The notes under the pieces: model-generated
Told to the model about the DNA's origin: nothing
The model's input: the letters and a program-made list of their open reading frames with translations, nothing else
The model's database searches: none
Shown here: positions 34,756 through 43,914 of the stretch, one piece after another
How positions within the stretch are numbered: the first letter of the stretch is position 1
Layout: each line of letters opens with the position of its first letter
Source: Roseburia sp. AM59-24XD
GTDB lineage: Bacteria > Bacillota > Clostridia > Lachnospirales > Lachnospiraceae
Reading direction: 5' to 3'
NCBI RefSeq assembly: GCF_003478445.1
Contig: NZ_QUET01000026.1
Span: forward strand, 1-52,867
Length of the DNA stretch: 52,867 nucleotides
Position numbers and translations under genes: made by a program

Positions 34756-36186
34756 CTACTTTTTCACGATTTCCTTCACAATTTCTTCGACTGATTCCGG
34801 ATCCTGATCCGCCACATCCTTCTGCGCCGTCACCTGTCCCTCGGCAACGCCCTCCGTAGCGTCCTTTTTCAGGACTGTTTTCACAGTCATCAGGATCAGC
34901 TTGAGATCCATCCAGAAGGAGTAATTCTCAATATAGAAAAGATCCAGCTTCAGCTTATCGTAAGGAGTTGTATTATATTTGCCGTAGACCTGAGCAAATC
35001 CGGTGAGTCCCGCCTTCACTCTGGTACGGAACGCAAATTCCGGCATATTCTCACAGTATTCTTTAATGATCTCCGGCCGCTCCGGTCTTGGTCCCACAAA
35101 GGACATATCCCCACGAATGATATTAAACAGCTGCGGCAGCTCATCAATACGTGTAGCGCGGATAAAATGACCGACCGGTGTGATACGGCTGTCATTCTCC
35201 GAGGCTAACTTCGCCACGCCGTCGCTCTCTGCATTGACGATCATACTGCGGAACTTGATGATCTCAAACTCCCGGTTGTTCTTGGTGCAGCGCACCTGCC
35301 TGTAAAATACCGGTCCTCTGTCATACAGCTTGATTGCAAGAGCCGTCAGCAGCATCACCGGCGATAAAAGTACCGTAAGCGGTACGGCAATGACCAGATC
35401 AAGTGTTCTCTTGGCAAAACGCTGGTCAAAGCTTAACGTATATCCCTTCGACAAAAGAAACGGTGTATCAAATACATGGATCCGGTCCGCTCCCATCAGA
35501 ATAATATCAGACACCTTCGGAATCACATATGCACGAATCTTATGCGCATAGCAGTATTTCAGAATATCATTTCGCTTGATGGCAGAAATATCACCGATGA
35601 TCACCGCCTGAAACGACTTCATCTTCTCGGCGATCGCATCAATGCCCTCATCCACATTGATCGCATCGTAGATCGCATACTTGTCTCTTCTTGCCTCCAC
35701 CTTATACACCAGATCGGCGGCCGGACGTTCCCCGTAGATCAGCAGGATCTTCCATGGCTGGAAAATACGGTTATAAAAATAGATAATGATCACATTCCAT
35801 ATTGTAGAAACGATCATCTCTACCAGAAATACCAGGCAAAGCTGCCCCGGATTTACAAAGCCAAACGCCAGAAGGCAGATCACCATATATGCTACTATAT
35901 TCGTAAACAAAAGACTCAGATACTGAGACAGCATCACCTCGATCCGGCGAAGCTGTCCGATCTTGAGTCCGCCGTACATGGTCGAAAAGAAGAACATCAG
36001 CAGCGCATACAAAGCAAGCAGTGCATAATGTCCTTTGCGGTAGAAGGTCAGCTGGTACATGGTCGATGCATAGTAACCATACCAGGCATACGCAAAAATT
36101 GCTGTCATTAATATAATATTGACCAAGGATGCAAAAAATAAGATTGTCCTTTTATAAGGGTCGTAATTTTTCATTTCTTTTTCCAT
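34756..36186 (-). CDS. Membrane glycosyl-1-phosphate transferase (initiating)
   Basis: Moves a sugar 1-phosphate from a UDP-sugar to undecaprenyl phosphate, the first step of polymer assembly. The 476-residue protein has four N-terminal helices (about residues 12-140), a Rossmann-like central domain (IYGERPAADLVYKVEARRD region) and a C-terminal catalytic domain. That domain starts with the KRTLDLVIA helix and includes IKFRSM, RIDELPQLFNI and the GDMSFVGPRPERPE motif. Hydrophobic N-terminus plus catalytic domain is the WbaP/CpsE/EpsL arrangement. A Lys/Glu/Asp-rich tail follows. It heads the GT4-GT2-GT2-glf operon. A second enzyme of the same type is at 42329-43807. Confidence 0.9.
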   Translation of the reverse strand: MEKEMKNYDPYKRTILFFASLVNIILMTAIFAYAWYGYYASTMYQLTFYRKGHYALLALYALLMFFFSTMYGGLKIGQLRRIEVMLSQYLSLLFTNIVAYMVICLLAFGFVNPGQLCLVFLVEMIVSTIWNVIIIYFYNRIFQPWKILLIYGERPAADLVYKVEARRDKYAIYDAINVDEGIDAIAEKMKSFQAVIIGDISAIKRNDILKYCYAHKIRAYVIPKVSDIILMGADRIHVFDTPFLLSKGYTLSFDQRFAKRTLDLVIAVPLTVLLSPVMLLTALAIKLYDRGPVFYRQVRCTKNNREFEIIKFRSMIVNAESDGVAKLASENDSRITPVGHFIRATRIDELPQLFNIIRGDMSFVGPRPERPEIIKEYCENMPEFAFRTRVKAGLTGFAQVYGKYNTTPYDKLKLDLFYIENYSFWMDLKLILMTVKTVLKKDATEGVAEGQVTAQKDVADQDPESVEEIVKEIVKK

Positions 36187-36223
36187 TGATATCTTTCCCC
36201 TGTTTCTCCCCTGTCATCGCATT

Positions 36224-36243
36224 AAGAGCCCTCGCAGGCTCTT
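36224..36243 (-). terminator. Short hairpin after gntR
   Basis: AAGAGCC (36224-36230), a 6-base loop, GGCTCTT (36237-36243), immediately after the gntR stop. There is no T-run on the minus strand, so termination is likely weak and may allow read-through into the polysaccharide operon. Confidence 0.5.
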
Positions 36244-36246
36244 TGT

Positions 36247-36930
36247 CTATTTCATCAGATTTTCCATGCCCTGCTTCTTAATATTTTCCAGGGAACGGTA
36301 AATGTGCTCATTGGCAAGCTTCTCTGCCAGCTCCTCGTTCTTCTCGCGGACTGCGTTTAAGATAGCCTTGTGCTCTTCGGCCGCTTTGCCGGCACGCCCC
36401 TGCGAGGACAACGTATTCTTACGGACACGCTCCACATAATGATGATAGTCCGACAGAATATGCTCCAGCACCGTACTGCCGCATGCCTTGTACAACAGCA
36501 GATGGAAACGGTTATCCAGTTCAAATATCTGTTCCCAGTGTTCTCTCTGGATATGAAAATCACTCAGATATGTGATCTCATCCAGATTGTCAAGCTGCTC
36601 CTCCGTAATATTGCGGCACGCCCACTTGGCACAAAGCCCCTCCAGATAAGAGCGGATCTCATAAATATCAAAAATGTCCTTCGCGGTGATGCCATTAACG
36701 TAAGCTCCCTTGTTGGGAATGATCGTCACAAGCCCCTCCAGCTCAAGCTGTCTTAATGCCTCCCTGACCGGCGTTCTGGAAACCCCCATGGACTTACTGA
36801 TCGCCGCCTCTCTCAGCTCATCATTCTGTGCATACTTTCCAGACAGTATATCCTCTCTCAGGCGATGAAAGACCTTACCTCTCAGCGAATATCTGTCCGG
36901 CATTTCTCGTTCTCCATTATAATTATCCAT
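36247..36930 (-). CDS. GntR family regulator, FadR subgroup
   Basis: A ligand-responsive DNA-binding protein of 227 residues. The N-terminal winged helix contains LREAAISKSMGVSRTPVREA and LELEGLVTIIPNKGAYV. The C-terminal all-helical FCD domain carries the metal/ligand residues expected: D in the ELDNRFHLLL segment, and His in DYHHYVERVR and AEEHKAILNA. The start at 36930 is chosen for the GAGG just before it; a GTG four codons earlier is weaker. It lies upstream of the glycosyltransferase operon on the same strand and could control it or a distant target. FCD ligands are usually small carboxylic acids. Confidence 0.9.
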   Translation of the reverse strand: MDNYNGEREMPDRYSLRGKVFHRLREDILSGKYAQNDELREAAISKSMGVSRTPVREALRQLELEGLVTIIPNKGAYVNGITAKDIFDIYEIRSYLEGLCAKWACRNITEEQLDNLDEITYLSDFHIQREHWEQIFELDNRFHLLLYKACGSTVLEHILSDYHHYVERVRKNTLSSQGRAGKAAEEHKAILNAVREKNEELAEKLANEHIYRSLENIKKQGMENLMK

Positions 36931-37083
36931 ATCTATCCTCACTCCGAAGCCTTCTGTCCGGCTCCTTAATTCTTAACCATTGCCGTTATCATAACATATC
37001 TTATCACAATTTAAAAGGGGGCAATCCTATACACATGAGAAGACGCACATAAGAAGAGACTCTCACTGTTTTTCCTTTTTCGG

Positions 37084-37137
37084 TTGAGAAATCATAAGAA
37101 AACGTTTATAATTAGAAAGAGTTACTTTACGAAGTAA
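37084..37137 (+). promoter_or_regulatory. Promoter and palindrome upstream of the polymerase gene
   Basis: TTGAGA (37084-37089), exactly 17 bases, consensus TATAAT (37107-37112). The palindrome TTACTT-TACG-AAGTAA (37122-37137) follows at about the transcription start. It could be an operator or a leader hairpin; the ribosome site GGAGGAAAT comes next. Confidence 0.75.
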
Positions 37138-37161
37138 ATATAATATTATCTGGAGGAAATT

Positions 37162-39090
37162 ATGTCATACAACAAAAACAAACGAAAACAGCCCCAGAAG
37201 GAAGAAAAGTTCCCTCTTGGTCTGCTGCTTCCAATTATTGCATTTCTTGCGATCATTCCGCTGATCACGATGATGCATAACTATAACAACAATCTTGGCC
37301 AGTTTGAGTGGTTTACCACCTACACGGATGTCACAGACTTTTTCTTATATTTTAAAATGGTCTGGATCATCATCACCTGTGGCTATCTGGTCTTTTGCCT
37401 GATATATCTTTTCTTTGCCGTTGAGAAGAATCCAATCTGGATCAAGCAGCTCATTCCGATCGCTGTTTACTGCGGACTGTCTCTTCTCTCTGCGATCGCA
37501 TCCAAGTATTCCTATTTCTCTTTCCACGGAATCTTCGAGCAGTTTGAATCTGTCTGGGTACTTCTCGGGTACGGTCTGATGGTTTACTACAGCTTTTTTA
37601 TCATGCAAAGTGAATCGGCTTTGAAGCGAACCATGAACTGGTTTATGATCGGTATTGCCATCATGTCATTCCTCGGTCTTTCCCAGGCGTTCGGTCATGA
37701 CTTTTTCCAGACTAAGTTTGGTCAGAGCCTGATCAAGCCGTCTACTTACAAGGAAGAGCTCGTTTTTAATTTCGAAAAGGGGCGTCCTTATATGACCTTA
37801 TATAATCCAAACTATGTTGGATTTTATGCTGCACTTACCATTCCGGTTCTTTTGACACTGATCTTTGCCGTCAAAAAGCTCTGGCAGCGTATTGCAAGTG
37901 CTGTATTACTTGTTGCCGTCGTTATTATCCTGTTTGCATCCCAGTCCCGTGCCGGTATCATTGCGCTTGCCGTTTCACTGATCGTAATGCTTCTGTGCAT
38001 GAGAAAGGTTTTCATCAAGAACTGGATCATCGCTGCAAGCGGTATCGTTCTGATCATTGCCGCCTTCTTCGCCGTCAATGCGATGAACAACAATGTTTTG
38101 CTGAATCGTCTGCAGGGGATGTTTACCTCTGAGGCAGAATATTATCCGCTCAAGGAGATCCAGACAAACGAGAATGACGTCACGGTTGTCTACCAGTCTG
38201 CCGAGCGAAACGCCGCAGAGAATGGCAAGACCACCAAAAACGATCAGCTTGTGATCAAGATGCTGCAGGACAAAAACGGAGCCGACTATTTTGAGCTGAC
38301 AGACGGCTCTGGCAAGGAAGTTGGTTTTGCACTTGCAGAGGACGGTGTGACCAACAATATCACCGACCCACGTTTCCCATTCAGCTTTGCGGCCGTTCAG
38401 GATGATTCCTTCCATGGTTTTGAGATTACGATCGATGGCAATGCATGGTATCTTTCCAACCTGATGAACACAGAGGGACAAAGCGGCTACTATTGCCGCG
38501 GCGGCAACAATGCTATGATGAAGCTTGCTACGATCAAAGAGAGCGTTCCTTATCTTGACAAGCATTATAAGCTTGCCAACATGCGTGGTTACATGTGGGA
38601 TCGTTCCATCCCTCTTCTGAAAAAATATTTCTTCCTCGGAAGCGGTCCGGATACCTTTATCATTGCATTTCCAAATAATGACCTTGTCGGCATGTATAAT
38701 TCCGGTCATATCAACGAGCTGATCACCAAGCCGCACTGTATGTATCTGCAGGTTGGTGTGCAGACCGGTGTGCTTTCACTGATCGCACTGCTGATCTTCT
38801 TCGGCTGGTATCTGATCGATTCGATCCGTATCTACTGGAGATGTCATTATTCCGAATATATGACCTTTATCGGCGTCGGTGTGCTTGGTGCAGTGATCGG
38901 GTACCTGATCCTCTGCCTGACAAACGATTCCTGTGTTGCTTTGTCACCAATCTTCTACACACTGATCGGAATCGGGCTCGGCATCAACTATAAGCTCCGA
39001 AAGGACATGGCGTTTGTATTTGAGACATCAGAACCGGCAGCGAACCAGCCGTCAAATAATAAAAGTAAAAAGAAGAAAAAGAGAAAATAA
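37162..39090 (+). CDS. O-antigen ligase/polymerase-like membrane protein (Wzy_C family)
   Basis: A polytopic membrane protein of 642 residues, expected to polymerise or ligate undecaprenyl-linked repeat units outside the membrane. Helices fill residues ~18-310 and ~535-610. The family motif KPHCMYLQVGVQTGVLSL (around 525-540) fits the H-x3-YLQ-x5-G pattern. Between the helix blocks is an unusually large outside loop (about residues 315-525), including a soluble-looking part with VTVVYQSAERNAAENG and FELTDGSGKEVGFAL. The C-terminus is a Lys-rich cytoplasmic tail. It stands divergent to gntR with its own promoter and is followed by a glycosyltransferase gene. Polymerase or ligase cannot be told apart by eye. 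Confidence 0.85.
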   Translation: MSYNKNKRKQPQKEEKFPLGLLLPIIAFLAIIPLITMMHNYNNNLGQFEWFTTYTDVTDFFLYFKMVWIIITCGYLVFCLIYLFFAVEKNPIWIKQLIPIAVYCGLSLLSAIASKYSYFSFHGIFEQFESVWVLLGYGLMVYYSFFIMQSESALKRTMNWFMIGIAIMSFLGLSQAFGHDFFQTKFGQSLIKPSTYKEELVFNFEKGRPYMTLYNPNYVGFYAALTIPVLLTLIFAVKKLWQRIASAVLLVAVVIILFASQSRAGIIALAVSLIVMLLCMRKVFIKNWIIAASGIVLIIAAFFAVNAMNNNVLLNRLQGMFTSEAEYYPLKEIQTNENDVTVVYQSAERNAAENGKTTKNDQLVIKMLQDKNGADYFELTDGSGKEVGFALAEDGVTNNITDPRFPFSFAAVQDDSFHGFEITIDGNAWYLSNLMNTEGQSGYYCRGGNNAMMKLATIKESVPYLDKHYKLANMRGYMWDRSIPLLKKYFFLGSGPDTFIIAFPNNDLVGMYNSGHINELITKPHCMYLQVGVQTGVLSLIALLIFFGWYLIDSIRIYWRCHYSEYMTFIGVGVLGAVIGYLILCLTNDSCVALSPIFYTLIGIGLGINYKLRKDMAFVFETSEPAANQPSNNKSKKKKKRK

Positions 39091-39132
39091 TAACATTCCG
39101 CATAATGATCGATCAGAAAGGAAGATGCCTAT

Positions 39133-40242
39133 ATGAATGCGCAAAAAGTCAGTTTTATTATTTGCACCGACAGTGAGTCCGCTCTTCACGAGTGTGAGAT
39201 TTATATCAAACAGCTCACGGTTCCTGAGGGATTTGTTGTCAATGTTCTGCCGATCCGCGGTGCAAATTCCATGGCAGAGGGCTACAATGCCGGTATGCTT
39301 CAAACCGACGCCAAATACAAAGTATATCTTCATCAGGATGCTTTGATCCTTAATAAGAACTTCCTTCAGGATACACTTGCAATCTTTCAGGAAAACCCAC
39401 AGATCGGTATGATCGGTATGGTTGGAACGAAACAGCTTCACAAAAACGGCTGTATCTGGACAAATCCAATGCGCACCGGCGCACTGCGTTCCCACCTGCT
39501 GACAACCTCCGATGATTATTTTGATGTGCCGATTCCGTCTAACCGCAGCTTCGCTATTGTTGAAGCGATCGACGGACTACTTATGATGACACAACAGGAT
39601 TTCCTCTGGCGGTCAGATCTGTTTACCGGATGGGATTTCTATGATCTGTCCCAGTGTCAGGAATTTGCGCGTGCCGGATACCGCATTGCCGTTCCACACC
39701 AGGAGACACCGTGGGTACTGCACGACAGCGGTGCACAGAATCTGAAAGATTATCATACCTACCGTAAGACCTATCTCGAAGAATATTATCCGGATAATCA
39801 GGTCGAGATTGACGCCTGTAAACGCTTTATTGCGACACAGACAACGGATGGCAGCACTAATACCGCAGTCAGCAGAGACAATGCGGTCAGCACTCTGATC
39901 TCGATGATCGACTTCCGCGACTACGAAGAGGCACTTCATTTCACACAGGAGAATCTGTCCCAAAATCAGGACAATGAACTTTTCTGTATCCTTACGGTAT
40001 TTTTACAGATCTATCAGCAGGAGACAGAAGCCGGTCTTCACGAAGTATTCCTTCCATTGGAGAACGGTTCCCAGACCGCAGGCTGGCTTCCTCTGCATTA
40101 CCAGAGGATCTGCCGCTACATCTGGCGTATCGAAAACGGACTTCCTCAGGAATATCTGGATGAAGCTCATCAGTATTTCAAACGCTGGCATGTATCCCGT
40201 ACAGCACAGGATCGCATCCGCATCCTCTGTCTCCCGGAGTAG
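39133..40242 (+). CDS. Glycosyltransferase-like protein, StrF/GT2-related
   Basis: A 369-residue cytoplasmic protein with a short GT-A type domain. VSFIICTDSE starts the first strand, GYNAGMLQTDAKYKVYLHQD gives the donor-site region with its acidic residue, and an EAIDGLLMMT segment and WVLHDSG near residue 195 complete it. This pattern matches the family of glycosyltransferases related to streptomycin StrF. The last ~140 residues are helical, rich in Gln, with no assigned domain, perhaps a TPR-like helper. AGAAAGGAAGA precedes the ATG. It follows the polymerase gene by 42 bases, so it is likely in the same operon. Donor sugar unknown. Confidence 0.75.
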   Translation: MNAQKVSFIICTDSESALHECEIYIKQLTVPEGFVVNVLPIRGANSMAEGYNAGMLQTDAKYKVYLHQDALILNKNFLQDTLAIFQENPQIGMIGMVGTKQLHKNGCIWTNPMRTGALRSHLLTTSDDYFDVPIPSNRSFAIVEAIDGLLMMTQQDFLWRSDLFTGWDFYDLSQCQEFARAGYRIAVPHQETPWVLHDSGAQNLKDYHTYRKTYLEEYYPDNQVEIDACKRFIATQTTDGSTNTAVSRDNAVSTLISMIDFRDYEEALHFTQENLSQNQDNELFCILTVFLQIYQQETEAGLHEVFLPLENGSQTAGWLPLHYQRICRYIWRIENGLPQEYLDEAHQYFKRWHVSRTAQDRIRILCLPE

Positions 40243-40278
40243 CATTAAAAGCCTTCCCATGCCCTATCCGCTTTGTAA

Positions 40279-41361
40279 TCAATGCAAGTTCTTTAACAGA
40301 GTTACCTCAAAACGGGTAAAGCTTGGTGCATCGGTGCTGCTGTATGCCACAAGGGTTCCTCCCTGCCGCTCCACGATCTCCTTTGCAAGTGCCAGCCCAA
40401 TACCTATACCCTCCGGACTGCCTTCCTGACCACTCCGGTGAACCCTGTAAAAACGGTTGAATATCTTTGGGAGCTCGCCCTGCTCGATGCCCGGTCCCTG
40501 ATCGCTGATCTGCACAATATATGCCATCTGCGTCTCCGACCACAGGATCTGTAGCGTTCCTTCCTGCGGACTATACTCACAACAGTTTTTGATCAGATTC
40601 TGAAACGCCTCTGTCATCCATTCCCTTTCACACCATACCCTGCAATCATGCGCTCCGTGATAATGGATTTGAAGCTGTTTATCCCGGAACCCATCTGCCA
40701 CCAGCTGACCACATTCCCGCAACATCATTTCCAGGTTACAGACTTCCTTTTCCATCGGAAGCATCCCGGATTCAAGCTGTGTCAGCTTCAAAAGCCCCAT
40801 CACCAGCCTGTGAATTCGGTCTGCCTGTCTTCGTGCCTGCACAACCATATCCGACATCGGCGGCTTCGTGAGCTCCTTCTCAAAGATGTCCAAAAACACC
40901 TGAAGCGATGCCAGCGGAGTTTTGATCTGATGAGAAATATCTGTCATCATCTCTTTTAAATATCTCTGCTCTGCATGATGCGACACTTCTCTCTGTCCCA
41001 ATATATGAACACATTCCAACAGATGGCTTTCCAGCCGTCCGACAACGCCTTCCTGATATCGGTGAAACAACTTCTCTTCCCACACTATTTCCGGCTGACG
41101 AATTTCCTCCTCCCTGGCGCTGTCTGCGAGAATCTCCTCCAGCACATCCCCGGTCCGGTCCACTTGTCTACTGAGTCTGCTAAGACTCCAGCCCCCGTAT
41201 ATCCATAATACAATAAGACCCGCCAGCAAAGTAATTCTCTGACAAAGATCCGTCTGCGTATTTCCCACCATCACACGACATATCAGATATACTGCGCCAC
41301 TGCATATCCCGGTCAGAAGGATACTGCTCCATAAATAAAATCTGACTGCTCTTTCCTGCAT
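40279..41361 (-). CDS. Two-component sensor histidine kinase
   Basis: A membrane kinase of 360 residues. Two helices (about 12-30 and 44-60) enclose a very short outside loop, so it likely senses within the membrane or through a partner, as BceS-like intramembrane kinases do. The HisKA domain has MTDISHQIKTPLASLQ, with the phospho-His near residue 145. The ATPase domain shows NLIKNCCEYSP (N box), ISDQGPGIEQGELP (G1) and GIGIGLALAKEI (G2). It follows the response regulator gene by 108 bases. No BceAB-type ABC transporter is in the window. A likely target is the adjacent cps genes, by position only. Confidence 0.92.
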   Translation of the reverse strand: MQERAVRFYLWSSILLTGICSGAVYLICRVMVGNTQTDLCQRITLLAGLIVLWIYGGWSLSRLSRQVDRTGDVLEEILADSAREEEIRQPEIVWEEKLFHRYQEGVVGRLESHLLECVHILGQREVSHHAEQRYLKEMMTDISHQIKTPLASLQVFLDIFEKELTKPPMSDMVVQARRQADRIHRLVMGLLKLTQLESGMLPMEKEVCNLEMMLRECGQLVADGFRDKQLQIHYHGAHDCRVWCEREWMTEAFQNLIKNCCEYSPQEGTLQILWSETQMAYIVQISDQGPGIEQGELPKIFNRFYRVHRSGQEGSPEGIGIGLALAKEIVERQGGTLVAYSSTDAPSFTRFEVTLLKNLH

Positions 41362-41469
41362 TTTATCCTGCCTTCAATCCTTTCTTTCATCGTTGTCCGG
41401 CGTCTTCCTCTGCCTTCCAATTCCTTCTTCCATCGTTAGCTGCACCTTCGGGACCTGTCCTCCGGTTCT

Positions 41470-42204
41470 TTACTCCTTCAGTGACTCCATCCGATACCCC
41501 ACACCGCGTATTGTCGTAATGCAGGATATCTCTCTTCCGGCATCAAGCTTCTGCCGCAGTCTCCTCATATAGACGGACAGCGTATTGTCATCCACAAAGG
41601 CCTCATCGACTGACCACAGGCGTTCCATCAGCTGCTCTCTGGTCAATATCTGTCCGATGTGATGCATAAACACCTGAAATAAACGATATTCACTTAAGGT
41701 CAGCTCCATCCGCAATTGTCCGCGGTACGCACTCATCGTATCCTCATCAAGACGAAGCTCTCCATTGTTATATCCTCCATTGAATGTCCCCGTCTCCTTT
41801 TGTACCGGCACTAATTTCTCCCGACCTGCTTTCCTGGTGTTTGCGTAGATCCTTGCGATCAGTTCCTTCGTCCGAAACGGCTTCGTCACATAATCGTCAC
41901 CATACTGCAGTCCATGAACCACATTGCCCTCATCCTCCAGGGCCGTCAAAAAGATCACCGGGATATCCTCTCTCTCTCCCTTGAACCACTCACATAGTGC
42001 AAAGCCATCACCGTCAGGCAACATCACATCCAAAAGCACCAGATCAAACTGATCCCCCTGTCTTCTCCAGCACGTCTTCGCACCGGCACAGTCAGACACA
42101 CGCGTCACATCAATCCCCTCGCTCGACAGAGCGTATGATGTCCCCATCGCAAGTGTATCATCATCCTCAATAAATAAAACTTTTCTGCTCTCTTGCATTA
42201 TCAT
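41470..42204 (-). CDS. OmpR-family response regulator
   Basis: A 244-residue regulator, partner of the kinase downstream. The receiver has the acidic pair EDDD at residues ~13-16, the phospho-Asp in LVLLDVMLPDGDG, a Thr in FLTALED and the Lys in DDYVTKPF, so it should be phosphorylated normally. A winged-helix DNA-binding domain covers about residues 150-240 (LSEYRLFQVFM, TLSVYMRRLRQKL). ATGs at 42204 and 42198 are both possible starts. It follows the second glycosyl-1-phosphate transferase gene by 124 bases. Confidence 0.93.
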   Translation of the reverse strand: MIMQESRKVLFIEDDDTLAMGTSYALSSEGIDVTRVSDCAGAKTCWRRQGDQFDLVLLDVMLPDGDGFALCEWFKGEREDIPVIFLTALEDEGNVVHGLQYGDDYVTKPFRTKELIARIYANTRKAGREKLVPVQKETGTFNGGYNNGELRLDEDTMSAYRGQLRMELTLSEYRLFQVFMHHIGQILTREQLMERLWSVDEAFVDDNTLSVYMRRLRQKLDAGREISCITTIRGVGYRMESLKE

Positions 42205-42328
42205 TCCCCATTTCTGAACATCGTCTGCTCATAACCGGCATTTTCCTTTTCCCATACATTAAAGAAAAGAGCATGTGGTCTTCTCCGGCAATCCCAAACA
42301 AGACTCACATACTCTTATTAACATATCA

Positions 42329-43807
42329 TTATTCGCCGTCTCCTGCAACAACCAGACGCACTGTTTTAAGGATAATACGGATATCCTCGCTGACAGACCA
42401 CTTCATAATGTAATCTGTATCAAGCTCCACGATTTCCTCGAAATCCGTGATCTGATTGCGACCACTGACCTGCCAAAGTCCGGTGATACCCGGCTTGGAG
42501 GCAAGACGTCCCTTATGGTGTACATGATACTGCTCGTACTCATCCACTGTCGGCGGTCTTGTACCAACAATACTCATATCTCCCTTCAGTACATTGAAAA
42601 ACTGCGGCAGCTCATCAATGGAATACTTACGGATAAACTTTCCGATTGGAATGATTCGCGGATCGTCCTTCATCTTAAACATCAGACCATCCATCTCATT
42701 CTCTTTCATCAGCTCTTTCTTACGTTCCTCTGCGTCCATATACATAGAACGGAACTTATAAATTTCAAAGGTACGACCATTCTTACCAACACGGGTCTGT
42801 TTAAAGAAGATTGGTCCCGGAGACTGCAGATAGATCACCGGTCCAATGAAAATGCTGATAAGCACGGTGAGAAAGCTTCCCACCAGTCCACCTGCAATGT
42901 CCAACAAACGTTTCATCATTACCTGACGCGCACTCGCCAGATGAAGACCTGTTGTAAGAACCGTGTAATTGCCCAGACGCTCCACTGTGCGGTTTGGAAT
43001 ATCATCCGGCACACGAACCAGATTTATATGAACCGTAACGCCGGCACGGATCAGCTCATGATTCAGACGGCGGCTTTTGCGGCTGTCAAGCCACACATTC
43101 AAAAAAACGCTGTCTACCACATGCTCCATCAGATAATCTCTGACACCATGGTAATCGGAAACAACCGGCACTCCCTCGATCTCTTCTGTTGCCGCCGCTT
43201 CCTGCATAACCTTTAATGCATCCTGATCAGCTCCGGACACTGCAGCAGTCTGATCCGCAGATTCATAAATATCATCCATCAGCACAACACCGATGACCTG
43301 ATAATTTCTGTATTCGTCTTGTGAAAGCTCACGGACACACTGCTCAGCCCCATCACGGTTCGTAAAGATCAGCATCTGCTCGACATTCGGATTGCATGTC
43401 ATCTTCTTTCGAAGCATATGCTTGCGCACACAGCGCAGAATATATGTAAAAATAACATGTAATACAAAATAAATCAGAAGACTCTCTCTGGAATAAATTC
43501 CTGTTTCCTGCATCAGGAACAACAAGAATAACGCCATACCGTCAATCGACACACAATGTGTCACAGACTCTAACATCTCCCGAAGATAGCTTCTCCGCAC
43601 GATTGCGGTATGACTGGATCTGATCAAGGATACACAGATATCCAATACAACCAGGATACAAAGCAGTCTGACATAATAGTTTGCCATACCGCTGTCAGCA
43701 CCATGCCGGCAGACATATCCAATATAAAATGCCACAATAATGCTGATGATATCCAATATACAGAAATCCAAATGTTTCAGCCAGCTTTTTTCTCTTCTCA
43801 CATACAT
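42329..43807 (-). CDS. Second membrane glycosyl-1-phosphate transferase
   Basis: An initiating transferase for exopolysaccharide synthesis, 492 residues. Helices in the N-terminal part (about residues 10-125), a central nucleotide-binding-like domain with an acidic insert, then the catalytic domain: KRLLDIAGGLVGSFL helix, YKFRSMYMDA, SIDELPQFFNVL and GDMSIVGTRPPTVDE. The GTRPPT form resembles CpsE/EpsL-type enzymes. GGGAGGTGTG lies before the ATG. It follows cpsD by about 107 bases and is thus part of the cps block. The presence of two such enzymes suggests two polymers or alternative primers. Confidence 0.9.
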   Translation of the reverse strand: MYVRREKSWLKHLDFCILDIISIIVAFYIGYVCRHGADSGMANYYVRLLCILVVLDICVSLIRSSHTAIVRRSYLREMLESVTHCVSIDGMALFLLFLMQETGIYSRESLLIYFVLHVIFTYILRCVRKHMLRKKMTCNPNVEQMLIFTNRDGAEQCVRELSQDEYRNYQVIGVVLMDDIYESADQTAAVSGADQDALKVMQEAAATEEIEGVPVVSDYHGVRDYLMEHVVDSVFLNVWLDSRKSRRLNHELIRAGVTVHINLVRVPDDIPNRTVERLGNYTVLTTGLHLASARQVMMKRLLDIAGGLVGSFLTVLISIFIGPVIYLQSPGPIFFKQTRVGKNGRTFEIYKFRSMYMDAEERKKELMKENEMDGLMFKMKDDPRIIPIGKFIRKYSIDELPQFFNVLKGDMSIVGTRPPTVDEYEQYHVHHKGRLASKPGITGLWQVSGRNQITDFEEIVELDTDYIMKWSVSEDIRIILKTVRLVVAGDGE

Positions 43808-43914
43808 GTGATCACACCTCCCACTTTAATTGTCACACACAGCACATCTGCCACTTACGCAGAATTTATTATCCTGCTGTATATCCCCCTATCGTACGCA
43901 ACGCTATGGGAATC

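Noticed and set aside
36965..37020. GntR operator upstream of gntR
   Set aside because: The AT-rich stretch around 36985-37010 has only 4-bp symmetric arms, too weak to call.
42275..43216. A 313-codon plus-strand open frame opposite the second glycosyl-1-phosphate transferase
   Set aside because: Antisense to conserved catalytic domain; no ribosome site or domain.
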